A stretch of 64,000 bases of DNA from Aliihoeflea aestuarii (GTDB lineage: Bacteria > Pseudomonadota > Alphaproteobacteria > Rhizobiales > Rhizobiaceae): contig NZ_JAAAMK010000013.1 of NCBI RefSeq assembly GCF_024105665.1, positions 1 through 64,000 of the forward strand. Direction: 5' to 3'. Position numbers and translations under genes: made by a program. Shown here in pieces: positions 55,237-63,369 of this stretch (within the stretch, counting starts at the first letter, position 1; every line of letters starts with the position of its first letter). Below the pieces are notes generated by a model that saw only the letters and a program-made list of their open reading frames with translations, was not told where the DNA came from and made no database searches.

Positions 55237-55653
55237 ATGAGCGACAAGACACTTTCCGATCTTTCGGAAAAAATGCGCGATATCGACATCACCATGCTGA
55301 TGACCCGGACGGATGACGGCTCGATTGCCGGGCGGCCGATGAGCAACAATGGTGACGTCGACTACGATGGCGATTCCTACTATTTCACCTGGGGCGATTC
55401 CCGAATGGTCGCCGATATCGAGGCCGACCCGACGGTCTCGCTCGCCTTTCAGGGCGAGGAGATGTTCATGGTCAACGTTCAGGGCAAGGGAACGGTCATT
55501 CGCGACAAGTCGGAATTCGAGGCGCACTGGGTCCCGGACCTCGACGAGTGGTTCGAGGACGGCATCGACACGGATGGCATGGTCATGATCAAGGTGCGTG
55601 CCGATCGCGTCCGTTACTGGGACGGTGAAGACGACGGCGAAATCACGCTCTGA
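55237..55653 (+). CDS. Split-barrel FMN-binding-type (general stress protein 26-like) protein
   Basis: A 138-residue protein of the pyridoxamine 5'-phosphate oxidase-like superfamily: DIDITMLMTRTDDGSIAGRP is the first strand pair, YYFTWGDSRMVADIEADPTV the second motif and VQGKGTVIRDKSEFEAHWVP the third. It resembles general stress protein 26-like members that bind FMN or FAD. GGAG is eight bases before the chosen start; a nearby upstream ATG (55225) is possible. Function in stress is inferred from relatives. It follows a palindromic repeat and converges on the Bug-type gene. Confidence 0.82.
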   Translation: MSDKTLSDLSEKMRDIDITMLMTRTDDGSIAGRPMSNNGDVDYDGDSYYFTWGDSRMVADIEADPTVSLAFQGEEMFMVNVQGKGTVIRDKSEFEAHWVPDLDEWFEDGIDTDGMVMIKVRADRVRYWDGEDDGEITL

Positions 55654-55663
55654 CGATAACCGG

Positions 55664-56662
55664 CTACTGCCTCTCGATGCCGGCCTCGTCGATGATCGCG
55701 GCATATTTGGCGATCTCGGCGTCGATGAAATCGGCGAATTCCTGCGGGCTGGAGGGGCTGGCTTCGGTGCCTTGCGCAGCCATGGCCTCGCGAAATCGCT
55801 CCGATTCGAGCAGGCTACGGATTTCCCCGTTGAGGCGCTCGACGACTTCATCGGGCGTGCCGGCGGGGGCGAGGACGCCGAACCATGTCGTGATGTCGAA
55901 ATCCTCGAAGCCCGATTCGGCCATCGTCGGCAGATCGTCTGCGAAGGGCGTGCGCTCAGAAGTCGTCACGGCAAGCGGGCGCACCGATCCCGCCGCGATG
56001 TGGCTGGAAGCGGATGCGAGATTGTCGAAGATGAATTGCACTTCGCCCGCGAGCACGGCCTGCATAGCGGCAGCCGAACCCTGATAGGGGATGTGCACGG
56101 CGTCTATGCCCGCCGCCGAGTTCAGCAACTCGCCCGCCAGATGGCCGGCGCTGCCGGCCGAGCCAGAAGAAAACATGAAGCCTTCCGGATCGGCCTTGGC
56201 GAGTTCGAGGAATTGCGCAACCGTTTCGGCTTCCACATCCGCATTGACGACCAGCACGTTGGGCGTGCGCGCGACGAGCGAAACCGGTTCGAAATCGGCG
56301 ACCGGATCGAACGGCATGTCGCGGTAGAGGCTGACATTGACGCCGTGGGTGGACAACGCGCCGAGGACGAGCGTATGGCCGTCCGCTTCGCTCTTTGCGA
56401 CATAATCCGCGCCGATATTGCCGCCCGCGCCCGGCCTGTTCTCCACAACGACCGGTTGGCCGAGCGAAGGCTCAAGGCCGTTGGCGAGCAGGCGTGCCGC
56501 GACGTCGAGCGCACCGCCGGGCGGGAAGGGCACGACGAGGGTCACCGCGCGTTCCGGATATGCCTGTTGTGCGTATGCGGCAATTGTCAGCGTCGTCAGC
56601 ATGCCAAGCGCGGCCACCGGCACCGCAATTGCGGTGCGCGCCATAAAATGGATCGTCATCAT
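55664..56662 (-). CDS. Tripartite tricarboxylate transporter (Bug/TctC) binding protein
   Basis: A 332-residue periplasmic receptor. Signal peptide TAIAVPVAALGMLTTLTIAA with cleavage near YAQ, then YPERAVTLVVPFPPGGALDV, the Bug-family start with the loop that grips carboxylates, and VVENRPGAGGNIGADYVAKS. Bug proteins bind dicarboxylates, aromatic acids, amides or vitamins. No TctA/TctB membrane genes lie next to it, so it is an orphan receptor, typical of this family. GGGAGGA precedes the start. Confidence 0.88.
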   Translation of the reverse strand: MMTIHFMARTAIAVPVAALGMLTTLTIAAYAQQAYPERAVTLVVPFPPGGALDVAARLLANGLEPSLGQPVVVENRPGAGGNIGADYVAKSEADGHTLVLGALSTHGVNVSLYRDMPFDPVADFEPVSLVARTPNVLVVNADVEAETVAQFLELAKADPEGFMFSSGSAGSAGHLAGELLNSAAGIDAVHIPYQGSAAAMQAVLAGEVQFIFDNLASASSHIAAGSVRPLAVTTSERTPFADDLPTMAESGFEDFDITTWFGVLAPAGTPDEVVERLNGEIRSLLESERFREAMAAQGTEASPSSPQEFADFIDAEIAKYAAIIDEAGIERQ

Positions 56663-56733
56663 CAGTCCTCCCATGCGAAATCGGGCCGGGAAACGCTCCC
56701 GGCGCGCGCACCATAAAGGAGTGGGCCGCCGGG

Positions 56734-57519
56734 TCAAAGCCAGCGTGCGCGCACCGCCGCCAGATAGGGGCGGCTGACCGGAACGCGCGCCCCGGTGACC
56801 AGCAGGACGGTCAGGCGTCCATTGTCACGCTCGACAGTCTCCACCGCCGCATCGGCGACCCAATGCGAGCGATGAACCTGCATGCCGGGAAGGTCAGCAA
56901 GCTCGTCGAGCGCATCGGAAAAGCGCATCAGCACGAGTTCGCGTCCGCGCGCCGTGGTGACTTCGACATAGTGATCCTGCACGGCAAGATGCAGCGGTGC
57001 GGCGCGGATCGACACGCTCAGGCGTCGCAGTAAGGGTATTTCGCGCGCGGGGGTTGGCGGCTCGGGCGGGTGGGCAGCGGCCGATAATTCCTTACCCATC
57101 GACAGGAAGGTAAGAACGCAAAAGAGCGAGGACAGGACGAGGCCGGTGAAGATCGCGCCGATATAGCTTTGGGCGGTGATCGGGCGATCGAATGTCGCCG
57201 CGCCGAGCCCCTCGGTGACGAGTGCGATGAGCGGTGCGGCAGCGACCGCTCCGATCATCATGCGGGTGAAGCGGCTTTCGATCCTCTCTTCCAGAAATGC
57301 GTCTGCGAGCGCCACGCAAACGAGCGCCGAGGCCCATGTACCGGCATGAAGCACCAGCCAGAAGCCGAAGCGCGGCGCCGCCGCAAGGCTCTCGGCGGTA
57401 CCGTACGGTCCGGTGACCCAGAAGATGAGGACGACCGCGAGGAAAGTGCTCCAGAACCGCAGTGAGCCGAGAAGGACCTGCAAGTCACGAAGCGCGGATT
57501 GCAGGACCGGGCTGTTCAC
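56734..57519 (-). CDS. Membrane-bound LytTR-domain regulator
   Basis: A 261-residue protein with four transmembrane helices in the first 145 residues (FWSTFLAVVLIFWVTGPYGT; GFWLVLHAGTWASALVCVAL; GAVAAAPLIALVTEGLGA; YIGAIFTGLVLSSLFCVLTF) and a C-terminal LytTR DNA-binding domain (APLHLAVQDHYVEVTTARG, LPGMQVHRSHWVAD, VPVSRPYLAAVRARW). It would regulate transcription from the inner membrane on an unknown signal. No histidine kinase is adjacent. It is divergent to the DUF2306 gene with 100 bases between, a likely target. Confidence 0.83.
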   Translation of the reverse strand: MNSPVLQSALRDLQVLLGSLRFWSTFLAVVLIFWVTGPYGTAESLAAAPRFGFWLVLHAGTWASALVCVALADAFLEERIESRFTRMMIGAVAAAPLIALVTEGLGAATFDRPITAQSYIGAIFTGLVLSSLFCVLTFLSMGKELSAAAHPPEPPTPAREIPLLRRLSVSIRAAPLHLAVQDHYVEVTTARGRELVLMRFSDALDELADLPGMQVHRSHWVADAAVETVERDNGRLTVLLVTGARVPVSRPYLAAVRARWL

Positions 57520-57619
57520 GAACTATACTCCTTCATCCGCGCGTTCGGCTTTGAAGCCGATGGATGGTTGGACGAAGAATGCGGGAAATTCAACCGGCCG
57601 CCCGAAAGGACAATCCATC

Positions 57620-58126
57620 ATGTCGTCTGTCACGCTTCTCGATGCGCCGCTGGCCGTCCAGTTCCACGTCGCGACCGTCGTCCCGGCCGCAGTTCTTGGC
57701 GCGTGGCTTCTGGCGCGGCCGAAAGGCACGCCGGTTCATCGGATGCTCGGAAAAATCTGGATGGGGCTGATGTTCGTCACGGCGGTTTCGACGTTTTTTA
57801 TCCACGAAATCCGGCTTGTCGGCGATTTCAGTCCGATCCACCTGATCTCGATCTATGTGATCGTGAGCTGCTTCACCGCGATACGCGCGGCGCGGCGGCA
57901 CGACATCACCGCCCACAGGCGCACCGTCACGGGTATGTATCTGGGCGGGATCGTGATCGCGGGGGCGTTTACCTTCCTGCCGGGGCGAATCATGAGCACG
58001 AGCCTGATGGCGCTGGCGAACGGGGCGGGAAGCATCGTGCTTGTCGCACTGCTTGCCTTCGGCTTCATCGGAGCCGGAATGCTGGCGATTCGCGAAATGG
58101 GCTTCAGGAGAAAGCGGGCCGTTTGA
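57620..58126 (+). CDS. DUF2306 membrane protein
   Basis: A 168-residue protein with about four helices. FHVATVVPAAVLGAWLLARP starts it, followed by HRMLGKIWMGLMFVTAVSTF and SPIHLISIYVIVSCFTAIRA, the typical DUF2306 pattern with conserved histidines that may hold haem or metal. Function unknown; such genes often sit beside LytTR regulators, as here. The start at 57620 has AAAGGA ten bases before it. Frame continues upstream without credible start. Confidence 0.83.
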   Translation: MSSVTLLDAPLAVQFHVATVVPAAVLGAWLLARPKGTPVHRMLGKIWMGLMFVTAVSTFFIHEIRLVGDFSPIHLISIYVIVSCFTAIRAARRHDITAHRRTVTGMYLGGIVIAGAFTFLPGRIMSTSLMALANGAGSIVLVALLAFGFIGAGMLAIREMGFRRKRAV

Positions 58127-58221
58127 ACCTTCGCGGCGCTCGCTTGTTTACCGTAGCTATCGCGTGGCGATACGCTAAGATGAGGTGCGGCTCGTGCAGC
58201 CGTTTTGAGCGAGGGCAGCCA

Positions 58222-59121
58222 ATGCGCTGGAGAGGTCGCCGCGAAAGTTCCAACATAGACGACCGGCGCGGGCAAGGGCCTGCCCGTATCCCCGGAGGGC
58301 TGGGGGGCGGCGGACCGCGCATCCCCATCCCTATCGGGCGCGGCGGCGGCATCGGCGGGCTGGTTCTCGTCGTCGCCTTGTTCATCCTCCTGCCGGCGCT
58401 CGGCATCAATCCCGGCGATATTCTGGGCGGTGGTCAGGGGACAGGCACCCAGACCTCGCAGCAGCGGCAGGCGCCGCCCGCCAATGACGAACAGGCGCAG
58501 TTCGTCGGCGTGGTGCTGGCCGAGACCGAGGATGTCTGGAACGGCATCTTCCAGGCGGAAGGCGAGACCTATCAGGAGCCGACGCTGGTCATGTTTTCCG
58601 GTGCGGTGGATTCGGCCTGCGGCACGGCGTCTGCGGCGGTCGGCCCGTTTTATTGTCCGGGCGACCGTCAGGTCTATATCGACCTTTCCTTCTTCGACGA
58701 ACTCGCCAGCCGGTTCGGCGCGTCGGGCGACTTCGCGCAGGCCTATGTGATAGCGCACGAGGTTGGTCACCATGTCCAGAACCTGACCGGCGTGCTGCCG
58801 GCGTTCAACCGCGAGCGCCAGAACATGAGCCAAACGCAGGCCAACGAGATGTCGGTGCGCGTCGAATTGCAGGCCGATTGCTATGCGGGCGTCTGGGCGC
58901 ACTTCACCGAACAAAAGGGGCTGCTCGAAGCCGGCGACATCGAGGAAGCCCTGAACGCCGCGCACCAGATCGGCGACGACACGCTGCAGCGGCGCACACA
59001 GGGACAGGTAATGCCCGACAGCTTCACGCACGGCTCGTCCGAGCAACGCCAGACATGGTTCACGCGCGGCTATGAGAGCGGCCGGCTGGACCAGTGCGAT
59101 ACGTTGTCAGGGAATATCTGA
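58222..59121 (+). CDS. ypfJ: Neutral zinc metallopeptidase, YpfJ family
   Basis: A 299-residue protein: a Gly/Arg-rich cytoplasmic N-terminus, one membrane helix (GGLVLVVALFILLPAL, 46-61) and a large periplasmic domain. The zinc motif is HEVGH (179-183) in VIAHEVGHHVQNL, with downstream ELQADCYAGVWAH giving the third ligand region. Family members are membrane-anchored metalloproteases of uncertain substrate. GAGGG lies seven bases before the start at 58222; the longer open frame starting at 57499 runs antisense through other frames and is rejected. Confidence 0.9.
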   Translation: MRWRGRRESSNIDDRRGQGPARIPGGLGGGGPRIPIPIGRGGGIGGLVLVVALFILLPALGINPGDILGGGQGTGTQTSQQRQAPPANDEQAQFVGVVLAETEDVWNGIFQAEGETYQEPTLVMFSGAVDSACGTASAAVGPFYCPGDRQVYIDLSFFDELASRFGASGDFAQAYVIAHEVGHHVQNLTGVLPAFNRERQNMSQTQANEMSVRVELQADCYAGVWAHFTEQKGLLEAGDIEEALNAAHQIGDDTLQRRTQGQVMPDSFTHGSSEQRQTWFTRGYESGRLDQCDTLSGNI

Positions 59122-59158
59122 AACCAAGGTTCCGTCGTCTCATCCGACATTGAAGGTA

Positions 59159-59287
59159 GAGGCATGGATTCCTGTGACCAGCACAGGAATGACGGCATCA
59201 TGGGTGGTGCAAACCGTCAGCGTAAGCGATTGGCTGGGGCAAATATGCCATCGTCATTCCTGTGCTCGTCACAGGAATCCATGCCTC
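59159..59287. repeat. 129-bp element with inverted terminal units
   Basis: GAGGCATGGATTCCTGTGA to about 59195 (CACAGGAATGACGG) and its inverted copy from about 59250 (CGTCATTCCTGTG) to CCATGCCTC at 59287. Same family as 54985-55114; the internal 55 bases differ. It fills the space between the convergent ypfJ and carA genes. Confidence 0.88.
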
Positions 59288-59321
59288 GAAATCTCAACCC
59301 GCAGCAGCGTTTTAGACGGGT

Positions 59322-60521
59322 TTACTCCGCCAGCGCGGGCTCGCCCTGACGTTCGCGGATCAGGTTCACGAAGCGGCGGAAGAGATAGTGCGAATCCTGC
59401 GGGCCGGGCGAGGCCTCGGGATGGTGCTGGACCGAGAAGACCGGCTTGCCGGCGAGCGCGATTCCGCAATTGGAACCGTCGAACAGCGAAACGTGAGTCT
59501 CTTCAACGCCTTGGGGCAGCGACTTCGAATCCACCGCGAAGCCGTGATTCATCGACACGATCTCGACCTTGCCGGTGGTGTGGTCCTTGACCGGGTGGTT
59601 CGCGCCATGGTGGCCCTGATGCATCTTGACCGTCTTGGCGCCGAGCGCGAGGGCAAGCATCTGATGGCCGAGGCAGATGCCGAAGACCGGCAGGCCGGAG
59701 GCGACGAGTTCGTTGATGACGGGTACGGCGTATTCGCCGGTCGCAGCAGGATCGCCCGGGCCGTTCGACAGGAACACGCCGTCGGGCTGCATGGCGAGGA
59801 TCGTCGCCGCGTCGGTCGTCGCCGGGACGATGGTGACCTTCGCGCCGAGACCGGCGATGAGGCGCAGGATGTTGCGCTTCACGCCATAGTCGATGGCGAC
59901 GACGTGCATGGTGGGCTTGGCCTGCTCGCCCGTGCCCTCGTCCCAGACCCAGGGCGTTTCGGTCCATACGGAGGACTGGCCGGAGGTGGCTTCCTTGGCA
60001 AGGTCGAGGCCGACGAGGCCGGACCATGCGGCGGCTTTCGCCTTGAGCGAATCGATATCGAAATTGCCGGACGGGTCATGGGCGATGACGGCGTGCTGTG
60101 CGCCGCGCTCGCGGATCAGCGCGGTCAGCGCGCGCGTGTCGAGCTTGCTGATCGCGACGATGCCGCGTGCGGCAAGCCAGGCATCGAGATCGCCGCCCGA
60201 GCGGTAGTTCGACGGCGTCGTGATGTCGGCCTTGAAAATGGCGCCGACCGCGCCGTGACGCGCTGCCGGGGTCAAATCCTCGATGTCTTCGTCATTCGCG
60301 CCGACATTGCCGATATGCGGGAAGGTGAAGGTGACGATCTGGCCGAGATAGGACGGGTCGGTCAGGATTTCCTGATACCCGGTCAGCGCCGTGTTGAAGA
60401 CCACTTCCGCCACGCGCTCGCCCGTTGCGCCCGCGCCCTTGCCCTCGATGATCGTGCCGTCGGCGAGCACCAGGAGGGCGGTGGGCTTTTCGATGCTCCA
60501 GGGGGCGGTTCCAGCGGCCAT
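59322..60521 (-). CDS. carA: Carbamoyl-phosphate synthase, small subunit
   Basis: A 399-residue glutamine amidotransferase subunit. The N-terminal CPSase small-chain domain has LTGYQEILTDPSYLGQIVTF; the class I amidotransferase domain has C283 in GICLGHQ and H367/E369 in HHPE, plus LSNGPGDPAA. It releases ammonia from glutamine and channels it to CarB. Two ATGs six bases apart are possible starts; 60521 is chosen for GGAG spacing. It is about 5.5 kb from carB on the same strand, not in one operon. It diverges from the yqeY gene. Confidence 0.96.
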   Translation of the reverse strand: MAAGTAPWSIEKPTALLVLADGTIIEGKGAGATGERVAEVVFNTALTGYQEILTDPSYLGQIVTFTFPHIGNVGANDEDIEDLTPAARHGAVGAIFKADITTPSNYRSGGDLDAWLAARGIVAISKLDTRALTALIRERGAQHAVIAHDPSGNFDIDSLKAKAAAWSGLVGLDLAKEATSGQSSVWTETPWVWDEGTGEQAKPTMHVVAIDYGVKRNILRLIAGLGAKVTIVPATTDAATILAMQPDGVFLSNGPGDPAATGEYAVPVINELVASGLPVFGICLGHQMLALALGAKTVKMHQGHHGANHPVKDHTTGKVEIVSMNHGFAVDSKSLPQGVEETHVSLFDGSNCGIALAGKPVFSVQHHPEASPGPQDSHYLFRRFVNLIRERQGEPALAE

Positions 60522-60747
60522 AGCCATCTCCAGATCGGTTTTGAGGCGCGGCGGGCGCCCTTGAATCATAACGCATTTCGGGCCATATGCGCGACGAAAC
60601 GCGCGGGTCGTGCCCTCTATTTGGAGGCACCCCGAGCGACACGCAAGCCGGTCCATGCAGGTGGCGGACAATAGGTCACGGTATAGTTCGGGTCAATTGC
60701 CTCGATCCGTTTTCAACGATGCCGGAACCACTGAAAGAGACAGATTC

Positions 60748-61197
60748 ATGCGCGCGCAGATCGCCGAAACGCTCAAACAGGCCCTCAAGAACCACGAGAA
60801 GCGACGCGTCTCGACGCTGCGCCTGATCCAGGCCGCCATCACGGACCGCGATATCGCGAACCGGGGTGTCGGCAAGGAACCCGTCAATGACGAGGAAATC
60901 CTCCAGATATTGGCGAAGATGGTCAAGCAGCGCGAGGAATCCGCCAAAGCCTTTGAGGAGGGCGCGCGACTGGAACTGGCCGCGCAGGAACGCGAGGAAA
61001 TCGAGATCGTGCGCGAGTTTCTTCCCGTGCAGATGGGCGAGGACGAGGTGCGCCAAGCCAGCACCGACGCGATTTCCGAAGTCGGCGCCGAAGGTTTGCG
61101 CGACATGGGCAAGGTCATGGCGATCCTGAAGGAGCGCTATCCGGGCAAGATGGACTTCGCCAAGGCGAGCGCGGCGGTGCGCGATCTTCTCAAATAG
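60748..61197 (+). CDS. yqeY: GatB/YqeY-domain protein
   Basis: A 149-residue helical protein: MRAQIAETLKQALKNHEKRR then KMVKQREESAKAFEEGARLE and GMEDEVRQ-like segments (here GEDEVRQASTDAI) are typical of YqeY, which shares the tail domain of the amidotransferase subunit GatB and may bind tRNA or regulate aminoacylation. AAAGAGA precedes the start. It is divergent to carA, an arrangement common in Rhizobiales. Function is not firmly established. Confidence 0.88.
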   Translation: MRAQIAETLKQALKNHEKRRVSTLRLIQAAITDRDIANRGVGKEPVNDEEILQILAKMVKQREESAKAFEEGARLELAAQEREEIEIVREFLPVQMGEDEVRQASTDAISEVGAEGLRDMGKVMAILKERYPGKMDFAKASAAVRDLLK

Positions 61198-61208
61198 GTT
61201 GGAATTGC

Positions 61209-61394
61209 CTACCTGACGACGACGCGGCCGGAGGTCGTGCCGCCATAGGGGCCGGAGCGGTCGACGCCGGCGCCGATGGCGGCTCCACGCGCGTCAATGC
61301 GATCGTTCGAGATCGTCGCCGTTCCGGCGCCGCCGTAGACCGCGCAGCCCGTCAGGGCGGCAAGGCATGCGGCGATTGCGAATATTCTAGCCAA
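61209..61394 (-). CDS. Small lipoprotein
   Basis: A 61-residue protein with TTG start at 61394 (GGGAG nine bases upstream). Signal ARIFAIAACLAALTGC with lipobox ALTGC; the mature part is Gly/Ala/Ser-rich, ending in SGPYGGTTSGRVVVR. It overlaps the end of hlyU by eight bases, so the two are coupled. Function unknown; such short lipoproteins are common next to envelope or stress genes. Confidence 0.6.
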   Translation of the reverse strand: MARIFAIAACLAALTGCAVYGGAGTATISNDRIDARGAAIGAGVDRSGPYGGTTSGRVVVR

Positions 61395-61668
61395 AGAGCC
61401 GGTCTCCCTGTTCGTCGATCATCTGCTTCGCCTTGCGCAGGGAGGTTTCCGTCGCATCGTCCAGCGAAGGAAACCGGTCGGCACGGATCAGCCTGTGCTC
61501 TTTCACCACGCCGCCGATCTCCTTGGTGACGATCGCGCAGGTCTGATACTGGCCGCTTTCGGAAAAGGGCTGCGCGCGGATGGTGAAGCCCTTGTACTCG
61601 GTCGGCTCGGCCGAGGCGGCGGCAGGCTCCGCGGCGCTCCCTCCAAACAGTTTCTTCCAGAACGACAT
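61387..61668 (-). CDS. hlyU: HlyU-family transcriptional regulator-like protein
   Basis: A 93-residue protein: MSFWKKLFGG start, YKGFTIRAQPFSESGQYQTC and HRLIRADRFPSLDDATETSL are the family blocks. In Vibrio, HlyU proteins of another fold regulate toxins; this alphaproteobacterial family shares the name only by annotation, has a small beta-sheet structure, and its DNA-binding ability is not proven. Its end overlaps the small lipoprotein gene. GGGAGTTCGGC precedes the start. Confidence 0.8.
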   Translation of the reverse strand: MSFWKKLFGGSAAEPAAASAEPTEYKGFTIRAQPFSESGQYQTCAIVTKEIGGVVKEHRLIRADRFPSLDDATETSLRKAKQMIDEQGDRLFG

Positions 61669-61709
61669 GCCGAACTCCCGATTGTCATGATCGCGTCATA
61701 GGCCAAAAA

Positions 61710-62132
61710 TCAGGCGAGATGAAGCACGACTTCGCGGCTGTGCGGTTGCGCCCGATGTTCAAAGAGATAGATGCCCTGCCATGTGCCCAGCAGCAGACGG
61801 CCGTCCGCGACGGGAACCGAAAGCGAGACGGCGGTCAGCGCCGCCTTGATATGCGCCGGCATGTCGTCCGGGCCTTCGAGTCGGTGGACGAGGTAGTCCA
61901 TCGCGGGATCGTCGGCGGGTGGCACGAGACGGGCGAAGAAGGCGTCGAGATCGCGGCGCACATCGGGGTCGGCATTTTCCTGAATGAGAAGCGAACAGGA
62001 GGTGTGACGCACGAACACAGTCAGCAAGGCTGGACCGGCATGATTTGCCTCGCGCACGAAATGCGCCGCCGCGTCCGTGAATTCGTAAAGACCCGCGCCC
62101 CTTGTCTGGAGCGAAATAAGCGTCTGTTTCAT
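61710..62132 (-). CDS. yjbQ: YjbQ (UPF0047) family protein
   Basis: A 140-residue protein: FVRHTSCSLLIQENADPDVR is the family signature with a conserved histidine and Asn-Ala-Asp, and LLGTWQGIYLFEHR the C-terminal one. YjbQ homologues form trimers, have weak thiamine-phosphate synthase activity in complementation tests, and may bind metal. The start at 62132 fits the family; the upstream ATG at 62165 is less likely. It is transcribed alone toward hlyU, 41 bases upstream of it. Confidence 0.88.
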   Translation of the reverse strand: MKQTLISLQTRGAGLYEFTDAAAHFVREANHAGPALLTVFVRHTSCSLLIQENADPDVRRDLDAFFARLVPPADDPAMDYLVHRLEGPDDMPAHIKAALTAVSLSVPVADGRLLLGTWQGIYLFEHRAQPHSREVVLHLA

Positions 62133-62323
62133 GGTCAACCGCCTTAATTGAAGCCTATTCGTCATGTAATCATGTATGGATAGCAGAGCGCGCGACGATT
62201 TCGCACAATGGCGCTGTCGCTACGCCTCTCCAGACAATTTTTTTGTAACGATCGTTTCTCCAATCAGCTTCCAACGACAAGCCGATTTCTTGCCCCTCGC
62301 GACGACGGGCAGAAAGCCATGCG

Positions 62324-62590
62324 ATGACCACCCGCAGCCAGACAAGAACCGTCGTGTTCGACGCGGCATTTACCTTGCCGGGGATCGGCGAGGAACTGCC
62401 GGCCGGCGCATATCGCGTGGAAAGCGACGATGAGGAACTGGGCGGCGTGACCTGGACCGCCCGCCGCAACCTTGCGACCTACATACATCTCCCGTCGATC
62501 GCCCAGGCCTCGCGTCCGCAACAGATCGTCCAGATTGATGCCGACGATCTCGAAGTCGAAGCCGCCCTCACGAAGGACAAGCAGCCATGA
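62324..62590 (+). CDS. Small hypothetical protein
   Basis: An 88-residue soluble acidic protein: FDAAFTLPGIGEELPAGAYR then a beta-rich middle and DADDLEVEAALTKDKQP. Family not recognised. It is the first of three small genes that overlap or nearly touch (ATGA to the second, then one base to the third), so they are co-expressed. About 190 bases of upstream DNA include an AT-rich run (TTTTTTTGTAACG near 62239) that may hold the promoter. Confidence 0.55.
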   Translation: MTTRSQTRTVVFDAAFTLPGIGEELPAGAYRVESDDEELGGVTWTARRNLATYIHLPSIAQASRPQQIVQIDADDLEVEAALTKDKQP

Positions 62591-62847
62591 TCCGCGTACG
62601 CACCAAGCCCGCCGTCACGGCCGATGCGATCCATCGCTTCAAGGTCGGCCAGAAGGTTCACCTCAAATCGTGGTTCACGACGCCCCAGCGGATCGACGAG
62701 GTGTACCTCGTGACGGCCTGCCTGCCGGCGAGCAACAGAGAATTTCAGTACCGTATTCGAGCCGAAACGGAGCGGCACGATCGCGTGGCGGGAGAAGATG
62801 CGCTCGAGCCGATAGGATCGGGTGCGCAGGTCGAAAGGACCAACTGA
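62587..62847 (+). CDS. Small hypothetical protein
   Basis: An 86-residue basic protein: DAIHRFKVGQKVHLKSWFTT and YLVTACLPASNREFQYRIRA. The VGQKVHL...FQYRIRAE pattern suggests a small beta-barrel, SH3-like, similar in character to other short rhizobial proteins. Overlaps the previous gene by four bases (ATGA). Function unknown. Confidence 0.55.
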   Translation: MIRVRTKPAVTADAIHRFKVGQKVHLKSWFTTPQRIDEVYLVTACLPASNREFQYRIRAETERHDRVAGEDALEPIGSGAQVERTN

Positions 62848-62848
62848 C

Positions 62849-62998
62849 ATGGCCAAGGGACAGAAACGTTCATCCAAGGAAATCCGCAAACCCAAACAGG
62901 CCAAGGCGGAAAGCGTTGCAGCGGCACCGTCCTCGGGCAGCCAGGTCCGGCAGGCACCGCCGTCGCTGCCAACCAGCCGCGCCGGTTCGAAGCGCTAG
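62849..62998 (+). CDS. Very small basic protein
   Basis: 49 codons beginning MAKGQKRSSKEIRKPKQAKA and ending in SRAGSKR; Lys/Arg/Ser/Ala-rich and surely unstructured alone. It starts one base after the previous stop with GAAAGGA upstream. Its TAG stop lies inside the first terminal repeat (CTAGAGCA) of the element at 62995-63099. Short basic proteins beginning MAKGQ(K/L)RSxKE are common in Hyphomicrobiales genomes. Function unknown. Confidence 0.6.
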   Translation: MAKGQKRSSKEIRKPKQAKAESVAAAPSSGSQVRQAPPSLPTSRAGSKR

Positions 62999-63099
62999 AG
63001 CAACGTGCATTCTGACGAATGCATAAGTTGCTCAAGCTGATTTTCTTAGCCGCATTTGTGCGACGCCAGGCGATTCCGTCTGGCTGCAAAATGCTCTAG
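62995..63099. repeat. 105-bp MITE-like element with 8-bp terminal inverted repeats
   Basis: CTAGAGCA at 62995-63002 and TGCTCTAG at 63092-63099. Inside are GCATTC/GAATGC (63007-63022) and GCCAG/CTGGC near 63065-63085. Small elements with AGAGCA ends and internal palindromes are scattered in rhizobial intergenic DNA. No coding capacity. Confidence 0.6.
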
Positions 63100-63114
63100 A
63101 TACCGGAGCATGCC

Positions 63115-63369
63115 ATGTCGCTGACATTTCCAAATCTCAGCCGCAGTTTCGACGAGGTGCGGGGTGCGGTGCGTTTCACCGGCTATGACGGCATGTTCGA
63201 GGTTCGCTTTCTGGTCGAGGCAGGTGCGCTCGGCCAGAAAGCGGTTGCGGAAAAGTCCTGCCTCGCCGCCTTCGACGCGGCGCGCACATCCATTCAGCAT
63301 GTCGCGCGGGAGACCTATTCACACGGCAAGCGGAACGTCTACGTTCTGACGGCAGCCGATTTCAGGTAG
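63115..63369 (+). CDS. DUF1488-family protein
   Basis: An 84-residue protein: FPNLSRSFDEVRGAVRFTGY and VEAGALGQKAVAEKSCLAAF fit DUF1488, small alphaproteobacterial/betaproteobacterial proteins of unknown role, with an alpha-beta pattern. It begins 15 bases after the MITE-like element. The 3' end overlaps the convergent GFA gene by eight bases. Confidence 0.8.
   Translation: MSLTFPNLSRSFDEVRGAVRFTGYDGMFEVRFLVEAGALGQKAVAEKSCLAAFDAARTSIQHVARETYSHGKRNVYVLTAADFR

Noticed and set aside
57499-58221. Upstream extension of the metallopeptidase frame
   Set aside because: It runs out of frame through the DUF2306 gene; the ATG at 58222 has a good ribosome site and gives the expected protein.
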